Shown one piece after another: positions 15,001 through 21,275 of a DNA stretch of 64,000 bases (position 1 is its first letter; the number at the start of each line of letters is the position of its first letter). Made by a program: the position numbers and the translations under genes. Under the pieces are notes generated by a model that saw only the letters and a program-made list of their open reading frames with translations, was not told the DNA's origin and made no database searches. The stretch spans positions 1 through 64,000 of the forward strand of contig CABMCJ010000004.1 in the NCBI GenBank assembly GCA_902384585.1, in the 5' to 3' direction. Origin of the DNA: Candidatus Anstonella stagnisolia (GTDB lineage: Archaea > Micrarchaeota > Micrarchaeia > Anstonellales > Anstonellaceae).

Positions 15001-18000
15001 ACGGGCCAATCAACGCAACCAATACGACGCTCTCGGCATGCGCCGACCTGAATGCAACCGGGGCAACCTACACTTTGGCTGCGGACATAACCGGAATAAC
15101 AACGGACTGCTTCCGCATAAACGCCGCAAACGTAACCCTTGAGGGCAGCGGGCACCTCATAGCGGGCACGAACGGTTCCGTGCTCCCTCAGTACGGGGTA
15201 TACTCGACGCAGTTCAATTCCACGGTAAAAAACATCAAGGTGCAAAATTTCACGACTGACATATATTTCAACGGGGCTGCAAACGGCACAATAAGGAACA
15301 CCACTACGTTCCTTACAAGCAGCGATGACTTTGCGCATGGCATAATGCTTGTGGGCACCGAGAACACAACAATAGCAAACAACAATGCAACCTGCACGGT
15401 GAACGCAGGAATATTCCTTGCCGTTGGCAGCAGGTACAATTACCTTGCAAACAACAGCGGCACATCGGTTTCCTCAACCGGCATACAAATCCAGGGCTCA
15501 AGCAACAACACGCTCTCGAACTGCACTGGCACGTCCACAAGCGGCAACGGCATAGTGCTGTACTACGGCGCAAGCGGCACAGCGATAAGCAACAGCAAGG
15601 GCATTTCCTCATCGGGCTTTGGCATAGACATAAACGGCAGCTCAAACGTCATCATGACAAACAGCAACGGGACCTCGGACACGCAACACGGCATACACGT
15701 GGTCCCGTACCTTGCAGCCTCCCAGAGGTCAGACAACATCGCAATAATAAACAGCACCGGCACCTCCACAAACGTAAACGGCCTTAGCGGCATATACGTA
15801 TCCGGCCTGGGCCAGCTATCAGTCACGGGCATCAGCATAATAAACAGCACCGGCACTTCCCAATCCCAGAATGACGCCAACGGAATAAACCTGGGCGGCG
15901 CTGCGGACAGCAGCATCATTTCAAGCAGGGGCACCAACCTGGTGGAAGGCAACGGCATATTCCTGATAGACAGCACGCGCATAAACATCACGAACAGCTT
16001 TGGCAATTCAACCACGCACAGGGGCATAGACCTGTGGAACGCCACGTTCAGCACGCTGCAGGGCAACAACGGGACTTCGGGCAACGGCACCGGCATACTG
16101 GTTTACTCATGGTCCGGCAACAACACCCTTGCAAACAACCGCGGGACCTCAACTTCGTATTACGGAATCCACATCATGGATTATGGCAACAACCTGCTCG
16201 CGAACAATACCGCCACCTCCGGCTCCGGCATTGCACTTTACATTGACGGTTCCGAGAACAACACGCTCATAAACAACACAGCAATTTCGGATACCGGCTA
16301 CGGGGCAATGCTCTACCTGTCAAATGGCAACAGCCTTGCTTCAAGCAGCATTCGTTCAAACGGCCTCATATCGCTGCTGCTTGACCATTCAAACTCCAAC
16401 GCTGTCGCAAACAACAGCGCCTCTGTCACTTACGGGGCGGCATACCAGATATTCCCAGGGGCTGCAATAGAGCTGAACTACTCGCACAACAATAACTTCA
16501 CCAACAACAACGCAACATCGGATTCCGACTCCGCGGTCATGATAAGCTATTCCGAGAACAACACAATCGCGGACAGCTATGCTGCCACAAGCGGGACATA
16601 TGACTATGCATTCCTGGCTTCCTATTCAAACCGCACAAGCATCCTGAGGAACACAATCGTTGCAATAAACCCTGCATGGATAGGGCTTTCAGTCCAATCC
16701 TCCGACTTTGCCTCAATAATGAACAACACGGTAATCTCGGCAGTCCATTCCGACATAATCGTCTCAGGGTTCAGCCTCAACACAACGCTGAGCGGCAACA
16801 CAAACAGCTCCATAAACCTCTACCAGGACATTGGCGCAACCGTATCCAACAACACCTGCACCGCGCTGGACTGCGGGCTCATACTTGCGGAAACGTCCCA
16901 GAGCACTGTTGCGGACAACTACATAAGCAGGGCAATACCCGGCAACGAAACCTGCGAGCTGGGCTATGACTTCTGCGTAGCATGCGGAAGCGACGCAGTC
17001 TGCATCACATCCGTGAATGCGGGCGCAAACAACAACGTATTCACAAACAACACAATATACGGCCAGCCGGGCAACGGGCTTTACGTTTACCAGTCGGACA
17101 ACAACCAATTCACGAACAACAATTTCAGCTCGCTTATCTTCTATGGCGTTGAGCTCCTTGGCTCCAACAACACCATAATCGGCGGCAGCGCATATTCGCA
17201 AAACCTCACCCCGCTATACGTAGGGGCGGACATCCCAACTTCCCCAGGCGCCAACAACACGTTCCGCAACATGAGCATAACAACTGCGAATTCGTCAACC
17301 TATGCAGTCGTATTTGAGCCGGCAACTTCCTACAACCTCTTCTACTGGAACAACATTTCTGCAACAAAATGGGTGAACAACTCAAACAGCACGAACCAGT
17401 TCAACACGAGCGTGGGCGGCTATCCGCAGGGCAACTTCTACCCCAATGCTTCCTCCTACAACATCGTGGACACCAACCTTGACGGGTTTGCGGACTCCGG
17501 TGCCCAGAACCCGTTTGGCAACGCAACCATAGGCTCGGGCCTGTGGATGGGCAATGGCGCGGACTACGGGCCATATGCCCCTGACAACATCGGATGCCAG
17601 AACCTCTCAGATGCAGGCAGGGTTTACAACCTGAACGTTGACGCAGTGTCCACAAGCGGCACGTGCTTCACTGCAACCGCCGCAAACATCACACTTGACT
17701 GCCAGGGCCACTCAATAACGGGCGTGAACCTCTCAAGCACGTACGGCTTCACGACCAACCAAATCAACACGACCGTGAAGAATTGCATAATATCCAACTT
17801 CTCGCACGCAATTTACTGGAACACTGCGGACAACGGGTCAATACTTAACAACATTGCAAACACCTCGCGCGCAAGCAGCTACGGCATATACATATACAGC
17901 GGCGCAAACTTCAACCTGATTGCAAACAACACTGCGGATTCGCGCCTGAGCTATGGCATTTACGTGTCCTCTTCGCACAACAACACGCTGGTTAACAACA

Positions 18001-19871
18001 CCGCATATACGCCGGCAGGCGGCGCTGCGCCAATAGGGCTGTCCTCCTCGAATTCAAACCGCGTGGCCAACAACAATGCAACCACGAACACCTCGTCTGC
18101 CACATACGGGGCAATCTACCTCACGTCTGCGAGCTACAACACCATTGCAAACAACACTGCGACTTCCAACAGTGGCGGCATAGTGGTTAGCAGCTCAACT
18201 TACAACAACCTGACAAACAACACCGCAATAAGCGTTGGCAATACTGCCATAGCTAGCGGGTTCTACATCTCTTCCTCATCAACCGGCAATGCCCTGACAA
18301 ATAACTTTGGCACAACGCTCCCAAGCAGCACCTCAAAAGCCGGCATCTACATAACAGGCTCCAACAACATGGTGCTTGCAAACAACACGGGCATATCAAA
18401 CCGCAGCTACGGGATTTACCTCTCCTCAACCGGCACCACCATAACAGGCGGAAATGCAAGCTCGAACGCAACTTACGGCCTTTACCTGGCTTCAGCAAGC
18501 AGCAATGACATCATAAATGTGAACGCAACTTCGCGCGACAGCAACCCGGTATACCTGACTTCCTCAAGCAACAATGAGTTCTACAACATGACCGTTGACG
18601 CAACCACTGCAAGCCAGGCAGGCATATACCTGACCGGCTCCTCAAACAACTACTTCCGCAACGTTACAAATTCCTACTCATACAACAGCACGTCCGCGAA
18701 GTTCTATTCCTCTTCGGCGCAAAACGCAAGCTCCAACATGGACCTGGGCTGGTGGCCGCACTTTGATTCAACCGGCGCCGATGCGACCACGCAGGCAAAC
18801 ACGGCATGGTTCAACGGCACCGGAGGGGGCAGGGACAACAACTGGAACACAGCCGCGCTCAACACGTACTGGTACCGCGGAAACGACAGGCAGCTCAACA
18901 TATATTTTGTGAGCCCGACTCCTGCTGACAAGGCAGCCACCACCAACACGACGCTCCCGGCAAACATCACGATAAACGAAAGCGGGCTGGACACGTTCAC
19001 GTGGAACTGGAATTCAACCAACTTCACGTTCTACGACGGCACGCTCGTGTACATGGCGAACTTTGACAATGTGGCTGCGTTTGGCGAGGGGTCGGTATCT
19101 TCCGTGGCGGCTGATGTTTCCCAGGGTGCGAACACGGGCACGTGCAAGAACATGGGGACGTCCTGCAACTGGACAAGCGGGCAATACGGCTCCGCAATCC
19201 ACTTTGACGGCTCGGACGACTTTGTAAACGTCACGTACAGCGCATCCTTTGAGCCGTCAACCGCCGTGACGTTTGGAGGATGGCTGAAGGTAACCGGCGA
19301 CGGCACCGATTCAGACGGGGATTACGTGCTCTCAAAAGGAAGGGAAAGCTCAACCTTGTCCTACGGGCTCAAATACGTGCCTGCAACCGACAAGTATAGC
19401 TGCATGGTATCCCTGAACACCAACGGGGCCTACACGGTGAATTCCACATCAACGTTCCCGCCGCCTTCCTCAAGCTTCACGCACGTCATGTGCGTTTATG
19501 ACACAAGCGCATTGAGCCTGAAAATATACGTGAACGGCGTGAACGAAGCCACAACTTCAACTGGAACCGGAGGCAGCATAAACTACTCAATAATGGGCGA
19601 CCGCGACCTTCACATCGGCAACGGGCAGACCACCACTCCGATGCGCCAGTTCCAGGGAGACATAGACGAACCCCGCATATACAGCAGGGCGCTTAGCGCA
19701 ACCGAAGTGGCGCAGCAGTACTACTCGGACCTTTACAAGCCCTCGCAAACGCAATGGCAGTTCTACACGGTGCAGCCAATGGCAAAGACATCCTATTATT
19801 ATTCAGGATATGCAAAGGAATTCACAGGCATTGCGAATTCAACTGGCGAAAGGCAGATAACCAGGAACTAA
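3..19871 (+). CDS. Giant secreted/surface right-handed parallel beta-helix (NosD/PbH1-like) protein with about 5 LamG/concanavalin-like domains and DxDxDGYGD Ca-binding-like linkers; 5'-truncated by the window
   Basis: Listed ORF starts at 156, but the same frame is open to the window edge and encodes the same repeat (..APTIQNCVLSDWENAIKFNAATNGTISS..). Hundreds of N/S/T-rich rungs (GIYL..SNNNTITNS). LamG-like blocks (DWNRSLVGWYRFNG...FDGA...GSIDDVAIFSRNLS) near 3223-3879, 4117-4731, 9085-9687, 10390-11011 and 19045-19730. Confidence 0.93.
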   Translation, partial: DGIDSPLSIGIYASKTAPTIQNCVLSDWENAIKFNAATNGTISSTTSSSNLVYSIYLTGTSGANISSVTLASDSVAGIYLDSSSNSNSITSPTISTLGSGIYVNSGSGNTIDCLGANLIGSNASSTYGIYSTQTNTTVQNCNISNFQHGIYFTGANGTILNNNASTTYTGGVGIFVGGSRHTVKSNTAYSYSDAAIRVDTSNYNVLANNNGTSDTTNNAYGLYIVSGASHNVVANSTFTSNGGSNSRAVFINTASSTNNSLINVTARGTSGQGIMASANGNYILNSTGISVSEAGIWLSGSSNNTITNSAGASNSNVGIELTSGSNNNIITNSNGSSNASANSYGYYLSASSNNQIINPAASSNFTHAIYLLSNANNNTFNLTRGILTNKSAVYINSGANNTIDCLGANLIGSNATTTYGVYSSQSNTTVRNCNISNFGYGISFVAGADNGTIQNTNASSTNSRSIYIISNGNSITNSIANSTNDIGLYLAGASNNTVTNSIGASVSSIGIYVQAAAKNNVLINCTGISSSQAAIAIYDNANNTQLINSTGTTASAKGIYVYLSSNVSISNSAGRSTANGYGIDLYTVTSSQVTNSNAASNSSYGMLLTTSSTNNQIINSTAFSNASHAIYITSASSNNALNLTNGITTNLSAVYIDGGASNSIDCQGANLIGSNATTTYGVYSTQSNTTIKNCNISNFATGIYFNGAANGTIDNVNASTTYDYDVSSQGNGIYLYNNATFNSITNSNANSLRGVGIRLSTDADYNTIANNTVTSTYSYGILLVTNSNQNNITNSRGTTTSGIGGIAIGINSNYNTLTNSTGVSSSGYGIYVTTSANNSFYNSTFSSTSSLGINLSSSPNNYFENVSNSILSGAGGSFKFYSDSAQNTSSKLNIGWWPLLTSNGATATVQANTAFYNGSSGGRNADGSSNTNLHYWYNNQPLLGIVLNAPPNEIFTSNRVPAFNFTATSGVNSTFTCTLALNNTPYGTNATTTTAVATLITANASLADGKYFWYVNCTDPYGTMQSEIRNITIDATPPAIAFVSPTDANASYVNRSFSYVNVSVSDTNNVSAFIDWNRSLVGWYRFNGANDFNDYSTYSNIGINSGSAYNDSGAFGSSRTFDGASNYVTVPYAASLAPTGAITVSAWFSTKDKTVAQKIVSKTEGGAYALGLNLGVPYCNANSICLLINVGGTYYNASYATSNINNNQWYHMVGTYDGETARLYVNGAEVASNTNPSGAISYASSNPLCIGSEPDGTVCSTGQYFNGSIDDVAIFSRNLSTQEILALYNANANSLYNNFTGLAGTYNYIAYSQDAAGNTNSTENRTLIVDTVAPSISFVPPTPNDNSSVSSLDGTVYVNVSSSDNYANHSVVTDWNRTLIGWYRFNDANDFTDYSSYGANGINAGSAYNASGMFGGARQFDGAGSLVNVTGAPNPTDALTIEAWVYPKKSEIKEIFLRGTGSTANYEFHQSGLNLVVYLNDRATSATSASAMALNAWNHIVFTYDKSLPSANIKMYINGVQDATTKNYTASLATTTYPFAIGAYPDLRYPFNGTIDDVQVYKRALSAQEISASYNAATFKYYNNFTGLTAGDYTVKSYAQDFAGNVNSTETRTFSVKLQCGTLGAANTVYTLTSNVSIAGATCFTVTAKNVTLDCNGYSISGDNTSSTSGVYSTYANTTVKNCRISDFNFAVQYATGADFSRIDNTIGSSTGSAFYMNTPGNLVISNSTASALTTATAAGVNFAGGSNSVAINTTGIGVAAGTYGMKIITAGSNNSFINCNATSTSSYGMLIQRPGNFVINTTAYSGGSLAIYLTTATANNNVLNLTRGISTTNSGVYIDGGANNSMDCQGANIIGNSALSSYGVYSDELNTTIKNCNISNFQHGIYFLGAASGAILNTNASTTQTGASYGIYLYSNANSNQIINSSGTSSAYSGIMIYTSSSNIVNGSRGTSLGSVGAGIHLYSLANGNQIINSSGASASSSKGILVDTSSSNQIINSTATSSTGDAIYLTGSSSNNITNVTATTASGTTGCAIHLVSSSNGNRITSASATNTVGAGNVAGGIYVESSSSNIINATSASGGAGNGIYLLSSSSNNQVLNSNATGAGVGLYVSTGSNNNNITNSRGTTGGGGYAAYIYDSNNTRFENNTMVATSTGYGMRLWTAWFNTLVGNNITSNSNYALWLSASSNNVSNSSMASTSNYAIHIQGSNNNIINATATSGTFTSIYLTSGSNNTITNSTVSGTSGITATNLSSLNLFYYNNVSATTYVNNSNETNQFNTSVAGVAQGNYYTNILIVNIYDSDGDGYGDMGSAYPYNASSSGSSWLGLGADYGPIAARSTALSACANLSIAGATYTLRANITGAAGTCFNITAANITLNGQGNSISGINNSNTYGVHSNQFNSTISSIRISSFPNAVRLNGATYATIADSILSTFYGGVIRVTGASNNTIARNNTISLFSTVADAGGIYNDGGANMNVDCQGASITGINGSSTYGIYSNQFNTTITNCRISSFQHGVYFTGATNGSISNTNATSFIASGSGIALTNANDNIVTNTITNSTLYPGTWLSGTSTRNTIRDSLAQSLANQPGLEIDSNSNTVLNATGKAGGASYGGIGIYGGSSNSITNSTGINTVAGGIGISITAGTANSNTIIGSYGNATDGSGIYISSGSHNFVDCQGKTLIGTNATNTYGVYTNQINTTVKNCIISNFSIGVFFSGATFGTINNVTASTSRARASDSNGDGIFLTNSANDNIIINSSATATGGTSIGILLDGNNLRNQIINTTGYGASGNGIILYSNSAPGNQFNNITNSTGISGSVSAISLSWYSTNNRVSGSNGTSTSSNGISLVIAANNSVSNSSFASTSGYGMTLSSSFGNNITGSNITSASNIGIVLTASNSSRFTNNTISASTAAINISSASSLNLFYYNNITASVWVNSTNASNYFNTSVGGHAQGNIYNGIWAYDLRDADADNWADLGTQYPLSSSTVPARWIGLGADYGPWTNRTNTAPVVVSAYAGVETNGTNEVALAAYWRLDEAQSDPIAVDSASGAWPGTPTNVNFTAQGRIGRAASFNSTGAHISIGTFNVSSTQFAAVSGWFKANSVALPSQVIFDNRQFYVALQQSKINYRAYGGGTWGSKNSSATIKADTWYHFVVSYDGYYNSHELALYLNGALDSDMQFPDTISRADGATGQIGTDYLLTSPFGGMIDDVRAFNRSFSADDALRVYNNTAYRLYTLAAAPNATDADGDALTFNYTWYKNGLVFGSTNSSSFNVSPSSISIGDNWGACIIAYDGSSYSSPACSPNLTIVSSAPAIAFQNTYVNCTIGHCFNVTAGATSQLALQGLQLNNTANGACTNAYNTSRGTTFNATYNCSGPINGVANISIGFNGFDGWAWSTYSTNAFPNQPPTQGTPILNSTDASNSTVGNLTAYNVSFADVDNDSLYAIYDMRRNGVSLAMANLPFDRNVSSTTAGAVPDYSTYASNGTLGGGTAAKAPVWNASGKVGGAYTFDGVNDDISAGANANVLDKFTLAAWVYQVSTSGPKYQTIINHGGQNANGEYWLYLTDGKISIEVGNGTGRKFNEALTSAPLGLNTWHYVIVTFDQGTVTTYINGTQSGSASLGIASSLGGSQTLYIGAYQGSSNVFNGSIDGVLVFNRTLSAAQVAALYDSQYSKLASQELAPGENWSVSVAATDQYAEVANLSNNVTITSSLSACGVLNVPNTAFNLTGSVSINGSTCFNVTAQNITLDCTGYSVSGDNTTSTYGIYSNQFNTAIKNCNISNFATGIYFSGATNGTIQNTNASSTNAAGGLSGKGLRFDSGANNSQIINVTATADWGIIIAAGSNNNAFSGTIASSSTASGRGISIQGQNTSIDCQGKSMAGANATGSYGIYSDSFNTTIKNCQISSFQHGIYLQGSNSSTIQNTNASTTALAGYGIYLSSSNNSAITNSMGNSTLDSGICLLSSPGISLTYSIGSSNQLHGILITGTSVSDSLSNSTGISSQGHGIYINSSSTGNTLADTAGASDAGDGIAIMSNSNIGANITGTSNSLMGILINAGDYNSISNSNGTSVSSNGIYLNNSANSNNLTNSIGGSTSGYGIILNSTSLNSIQGSRGISASSAGIFIDSTTSSTINSSNGTSTSSVGIYIYPGSTGVIVNNSIGTSNASIAIYLYAGANRLENSAGISVDGAGVQIRGDSNTLNSVTASSASDYGIYLYSGSDYNNLTGVVVYSNATYGLAFATTKLNRIANTTASSNVSYGLYLTASNNMTFINVTCISNVTFGAYLTTSNNNTFSNGSFYSRSGSGLYLATNSSANIFENNTINASANGIYLIASSHENLFDHNYVYRASTYVNNSNETNSFNISVAGVAQGNYYDNIAGVNIFDGDNDGYGDYGSAYPYNASTNGTDWKGIGADWGPIGARSTSLSACAELNIAGATYNVTADITGATGTCFNITAQNVTLNGQGHSVKGVNGTGGVQYGVYSNQPNSVLLNLNLSNFAHAIYLDRASSATIQGNNASSTYATGYGIYLSLSNSSLISSNIINATSTALRMESLSNSNNATGNTIVSGSGSAAALLGTTSSNRIIGNTIAARSSGYGIWVNSSNSNTIANNSATSVTGYGIAVVSSSSTLLQGNNATSGSSGIYLSSASSSTLTGNNCTSTSTSSADAGIYLLGGSSNTVENNTAYGPSGASGVYASGGSLNRFAGNNATAAGLTASYGIYIAGGSTNTILRNNATGSGTASYGMYLTTSTGNTIANNTANGGSSSIVLDISSTSNTLTNNTATSTGTGYGIGLLTGSNSNTLTNNRGISTGAGASNAGIAVLSSANNGFTNNTANSSYGPAIRVESGANGNTFTNNSAYAMSNYSMFIYSSTGTNAVRNFLFSNNSGGLYLGGSSSGGTFTNNTINASTNGIMADGSGSGSNFFYYNYIYRATTYVDNSANSNQFNTSVGGAAQGNYYENIASVAIYDSDGNGYGDSGADYPYGTTTTGSKWKNSGADYGPINATNTTLSACADLNATGATYTLAADITGITTDCFRINAANVTLEGSGHLIAGTNGSVLPQYGVYSTQFNSTVKNIKVQNFTTDIYFNGAANGTIRNTTTFLTSSDDFAHGIMLVGTENTTIANNNATCTVNAGIFLAVGSRYNYLANNSGTSVSSTGIQIQGSSNNTLSNCTGTSTSGNGIVLYYGASGTAISNSKGISSSGFGIDINGSSNVIMTNSNGTSDTQHGIHVVPYLAASQRSDNIAIINSTGTSTNVNGLSGIYVSGLGQLSVTGISIINSTGTSQSQNDANGINLGGAADSSIISSRGTNLVEGNGIFLIDSTRINITNSFGNSTTHRGIDLWNATFSTLQGNNGTSGNGTGILVYSWSGNNTLANNRGTSTSYYGIHIMDYGNNLLANNTATSGSGIALYIDGSENNTLINNTAISDTGYGAMLYLSNGNSLASSSIRSNGLISLLLDHSNSNAVANNSASVTYGAAYQIFPGAAIELNYSHNNNFTNNNATSDSDSAVMISYSENNTIADSYAATSGTYDYAFLASYSNRTSILRNTIVAINPAWIGLSVQSSDFASIMNNTVISAVHSDIIVSGFSLNTTLSGNTNSSINLYQDIGATVSNNTCTALDCGLILAETSQSTVADNYISRAIPGNETCELGYDFCVACGSDAVCITSVNAGANNNVFTNNTIYGQPGNGLYVYQSDNNQFTNNNFSSLIFYGVELLGSNNTIIGGSAYSQNLTPLYVGADIPTSPGANNTFRNMSITTANSSTYAVVFEPATSYNLFYWNNISATKWVNNSNSTNQFNTSVGGYPQGNFYPNASSYNIVDTNLDGFADSGAQNPFGNATIGSGLWMGNGADYGPYAPDNIGCQNLSDAGRVYNLNVDAVSTSGTCFTATAANITLDCQGHSITGVNLSSTYGFTTNQINTTVKNCIISNFSHAIYWNTADNGSILNNIANTSRASSYGIYIYSGANFNLIANNTADSRLSYGIYVSSSHNNTLVNNTAYTPAGGAAPIGLSSSNSNRVANNNATTNTSSATYGAIYLTSASYNTIANNTATSNSGGIVVSSSTYNNLTNNTAISVGNTAIASGFYISSSSTGNALTNNFGTTLPSSTSKAGIYITGSNNMVLANNTGISNRSYGIYLSSTGTTITGGNASSNATYGLYLASASSNDIINVNATSRDSNPVYLTSSSNNEFYNMTVDATTASQAGIYLTGSSNNYFRNVTNSYSYNSTSAKFYSSSAQNASSNMDLGWWPHFDSTGADATTQANTAWFNGTGGGRDNNWNTAALNTYWYRGNDRQLNIYFVSPTPADKAATTNTTLPANITINESGLDTFTWNWNSTNFTFYDGTLVYMANFDNVAAFGEGSVSSVAADVSQGANTGTCKNMGTSCNWTSGQYGSAIHFDGSDDFVNVTYSASFEPSTAVTFGGWLKVTGDGTDSDGDYVLSKGRESSTLSYGLKYVPATDKYSCMVSLNTNGAYTVNSTSTFPPPSSSFTHVMCVYDTSALSLKIYVNGVNEATTSTGTGGSINYSIMGDRDLHIGNGQTTTPMRQFQGDIDEPRIYSRALSATEVAQQYYSDLYKPSQTQWQFYTVQPMAKTSYYYSGYAKEFTGIANSTGERQITRN

Positions 19872-19882
19872 GGGGCTCCCAT

Positions 19883-20290
19883 ATGATTCCAATCAAATTT
19901 TCCAGGGGCCAGGCGGTTTCAGAGTACGTTATGCTCATTTCGGGGGCAATGATAATCGTGCTCGTGATGCTCGTGATACAGTCCAACATGAGCCAGGATG
20001 CCAACCAGCTGGAGCTGCAGGCGGACGCCGCGCGCGTTGCCTCAAAGATTTCCCTTGCGATTTCGCACGCATACGCGGCAGGGGACGGCACGCAGCTTTT
20101 CATATACAATTTCGGCAACCCGAAGTTCAACATAACAATCCAGGGGCGGACAATAAAAGTTGATTACAACAGCAGCTACTGGTCCACAAATGCGGTTACG
20201 AACCGGACGCTGCCTTCAAACCCCTCGATAAACAAATGGCTGAACATCACAAACAAGGGCGGATGGATTTATGTCATTGACGCGCAATAA
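19883..20290 (+). CDS. Archaeal type IV pilin-like protein (class III-like signal peptide)
   Basis: MIPIKFSRGQAVSEYVMLISGAMIIVLVMLVI: G|QxxxE followed by a hydrophobic helix. Start moved from 19754 to the internal ATG after the giant gene's stop. Confidence 0.85.
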   Translation: MIPIKFSRGQAVSEYVMLISGAMIIVLVMLVIQSNMSQDANQLELQADAARVASKISLAISHAYAAGDGTQLFIYNFGNPKFNITIQGRTIKVDYNSSYWSTNAVTNRTLPSNPSINKWLNITNKGGWIYVIDAQ

Positions 20291-20813
20291 ACGCATTGGC
20301 AAAAGCAGGGGGCAGGTGCTCTCGGTAGACTTCATGCTCTCCCTTGGGGTGTTCCTCGCAGCATTTTACATACTTTTCACGCTCTGGGGCGTGGTGCAAA
20401 GCGTGCTGCTTTTGGACATGAGCGAGCTTGAGATGTCAAAGGTTGCCGTGAGCATATCCCAGTCGCTTGTCGCAACCGCAGGCCAGGACACGAATTGGCA
20501 TGTGCTTTCAAGGGAAAACGCCTCGGCATTCGGGCTTGCGTGGAGCAGCAATGTGCTGCAGCTGGAAAAGGTCCAGGAGTTCATGTCGCTTAATGCAACT
20601 AACTACAATTCAATAAAGGAAAAGCTCGGGGCAGGAAGATACGAGCTTTATGTTTTCATAGACGAGCTGGACGGCACGCGGCTGTACGAGTTCGGATTGG
20701 CGCCTCCGGACAATTCGCGCAGCCATCCCACTCAGTCCTCGCAGCGGTTTGCAATACTTGACGGGCGCATAGTAATAGTGCAGGTGGAAGTATGGACATA
20801 CCTATACACGTAG
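20271..20813 (+). CDS. Pseudopilin-like/pilus-associated membrane-anchored protein
   Basis: N-terminal KSRGQVLSVDFMLSLGVFLAAFYILF; overlaps the previous gene; same operon. Confidence 0.7.
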   Translation: MSLTRNKRIGKSRGQVLSVDFMLSLGVFLAAFYILFTLWGVVQSVLLLDMSELEMSKVAVSISQSLVATAGQDTNWHVLSRENASAFGLAWSSNVLQLEKVQEFMSLNATNYNSIKEKLGAGRYELYVFIDELDGTRLYEFGLAPPDNSRSHPTQSSQRFAILDGRIVIVQVEVWTYLYT

Positions 20814-21268
20814 GGAAGGGAAAGCATTCCAAAAAAGGGTTCGCGTTCACGATAGACGTCTTGCTGGCGCTTTTCATAACTTTCTTTGCATTCATAATAT
20901 CGTTTAATTTCCTCACAAGCTTCACCCCGGCAAGCCTGCAGTTTGTGCATTTGCGCACGCTCTCCCTTGACGCGCTCTCAGTGATGGAAAAGCAGAGCTA
21001 TCTTTCGGATGCCGCACAGGGCCCGGACGTGCCAGTCCCGTCCACCTCTCTTCGCGATTTCCTCTTGCAAACGCCCCCGCAGGTATGCATGCAGGTACAG
21101 CTTTTGAACTCCACCCTGAACGAGGTATATTCAGTCGAAAAGAGCGGCTGCACCCTGGGGGGCGAGGATTTCCAGGTCGCATGGCGCTCCTTCATAGTGC
21201 GCCACAACGCGACCTCCTATGATTTTTACCTTGCAAGGCTCACAAGCTGGTATTCCCAGCCAACGTAG
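20792..21268 (+). CDS. Pseudopilin-like protein
   Basis: HSKKGFAFTIDVLLALFITFFAFIISF N-terminus; overlaps the upstream gene. Confidence 0.7.
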   Translation: MDIPIHVGKGKHSKKGFAFTIDVLLALFITFFAFIISFNFLTSFTPASLQFVHLRTLSLDALSVMEKQSYLSDAAQGPDVPVPSTSLRDFLLQTPPQVCMQVQLLNSTLNEVYSVEKSGCTLGGEDFQVAWRSFIVRHNATSYDFYLARLTSWYSQPT

Positions 21269-21275
21269 TGATAAA

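Noticed and set aside
829-19306. Many long antisense and alternate-frame ORFs across the giant gene
   Set aside because: They follow from the gene's strong N/S/T/G/A codon bias, which depletes stops in other frames; translations are low complexity.
156-19871. Dense short direct repeats resembling a CRISPR or satellite array
   Set aside because: No constant repeat/spacer lengths; repeats are codon-level reflections of beta-helix rungs in one continuous ORF; no cas genes seen.
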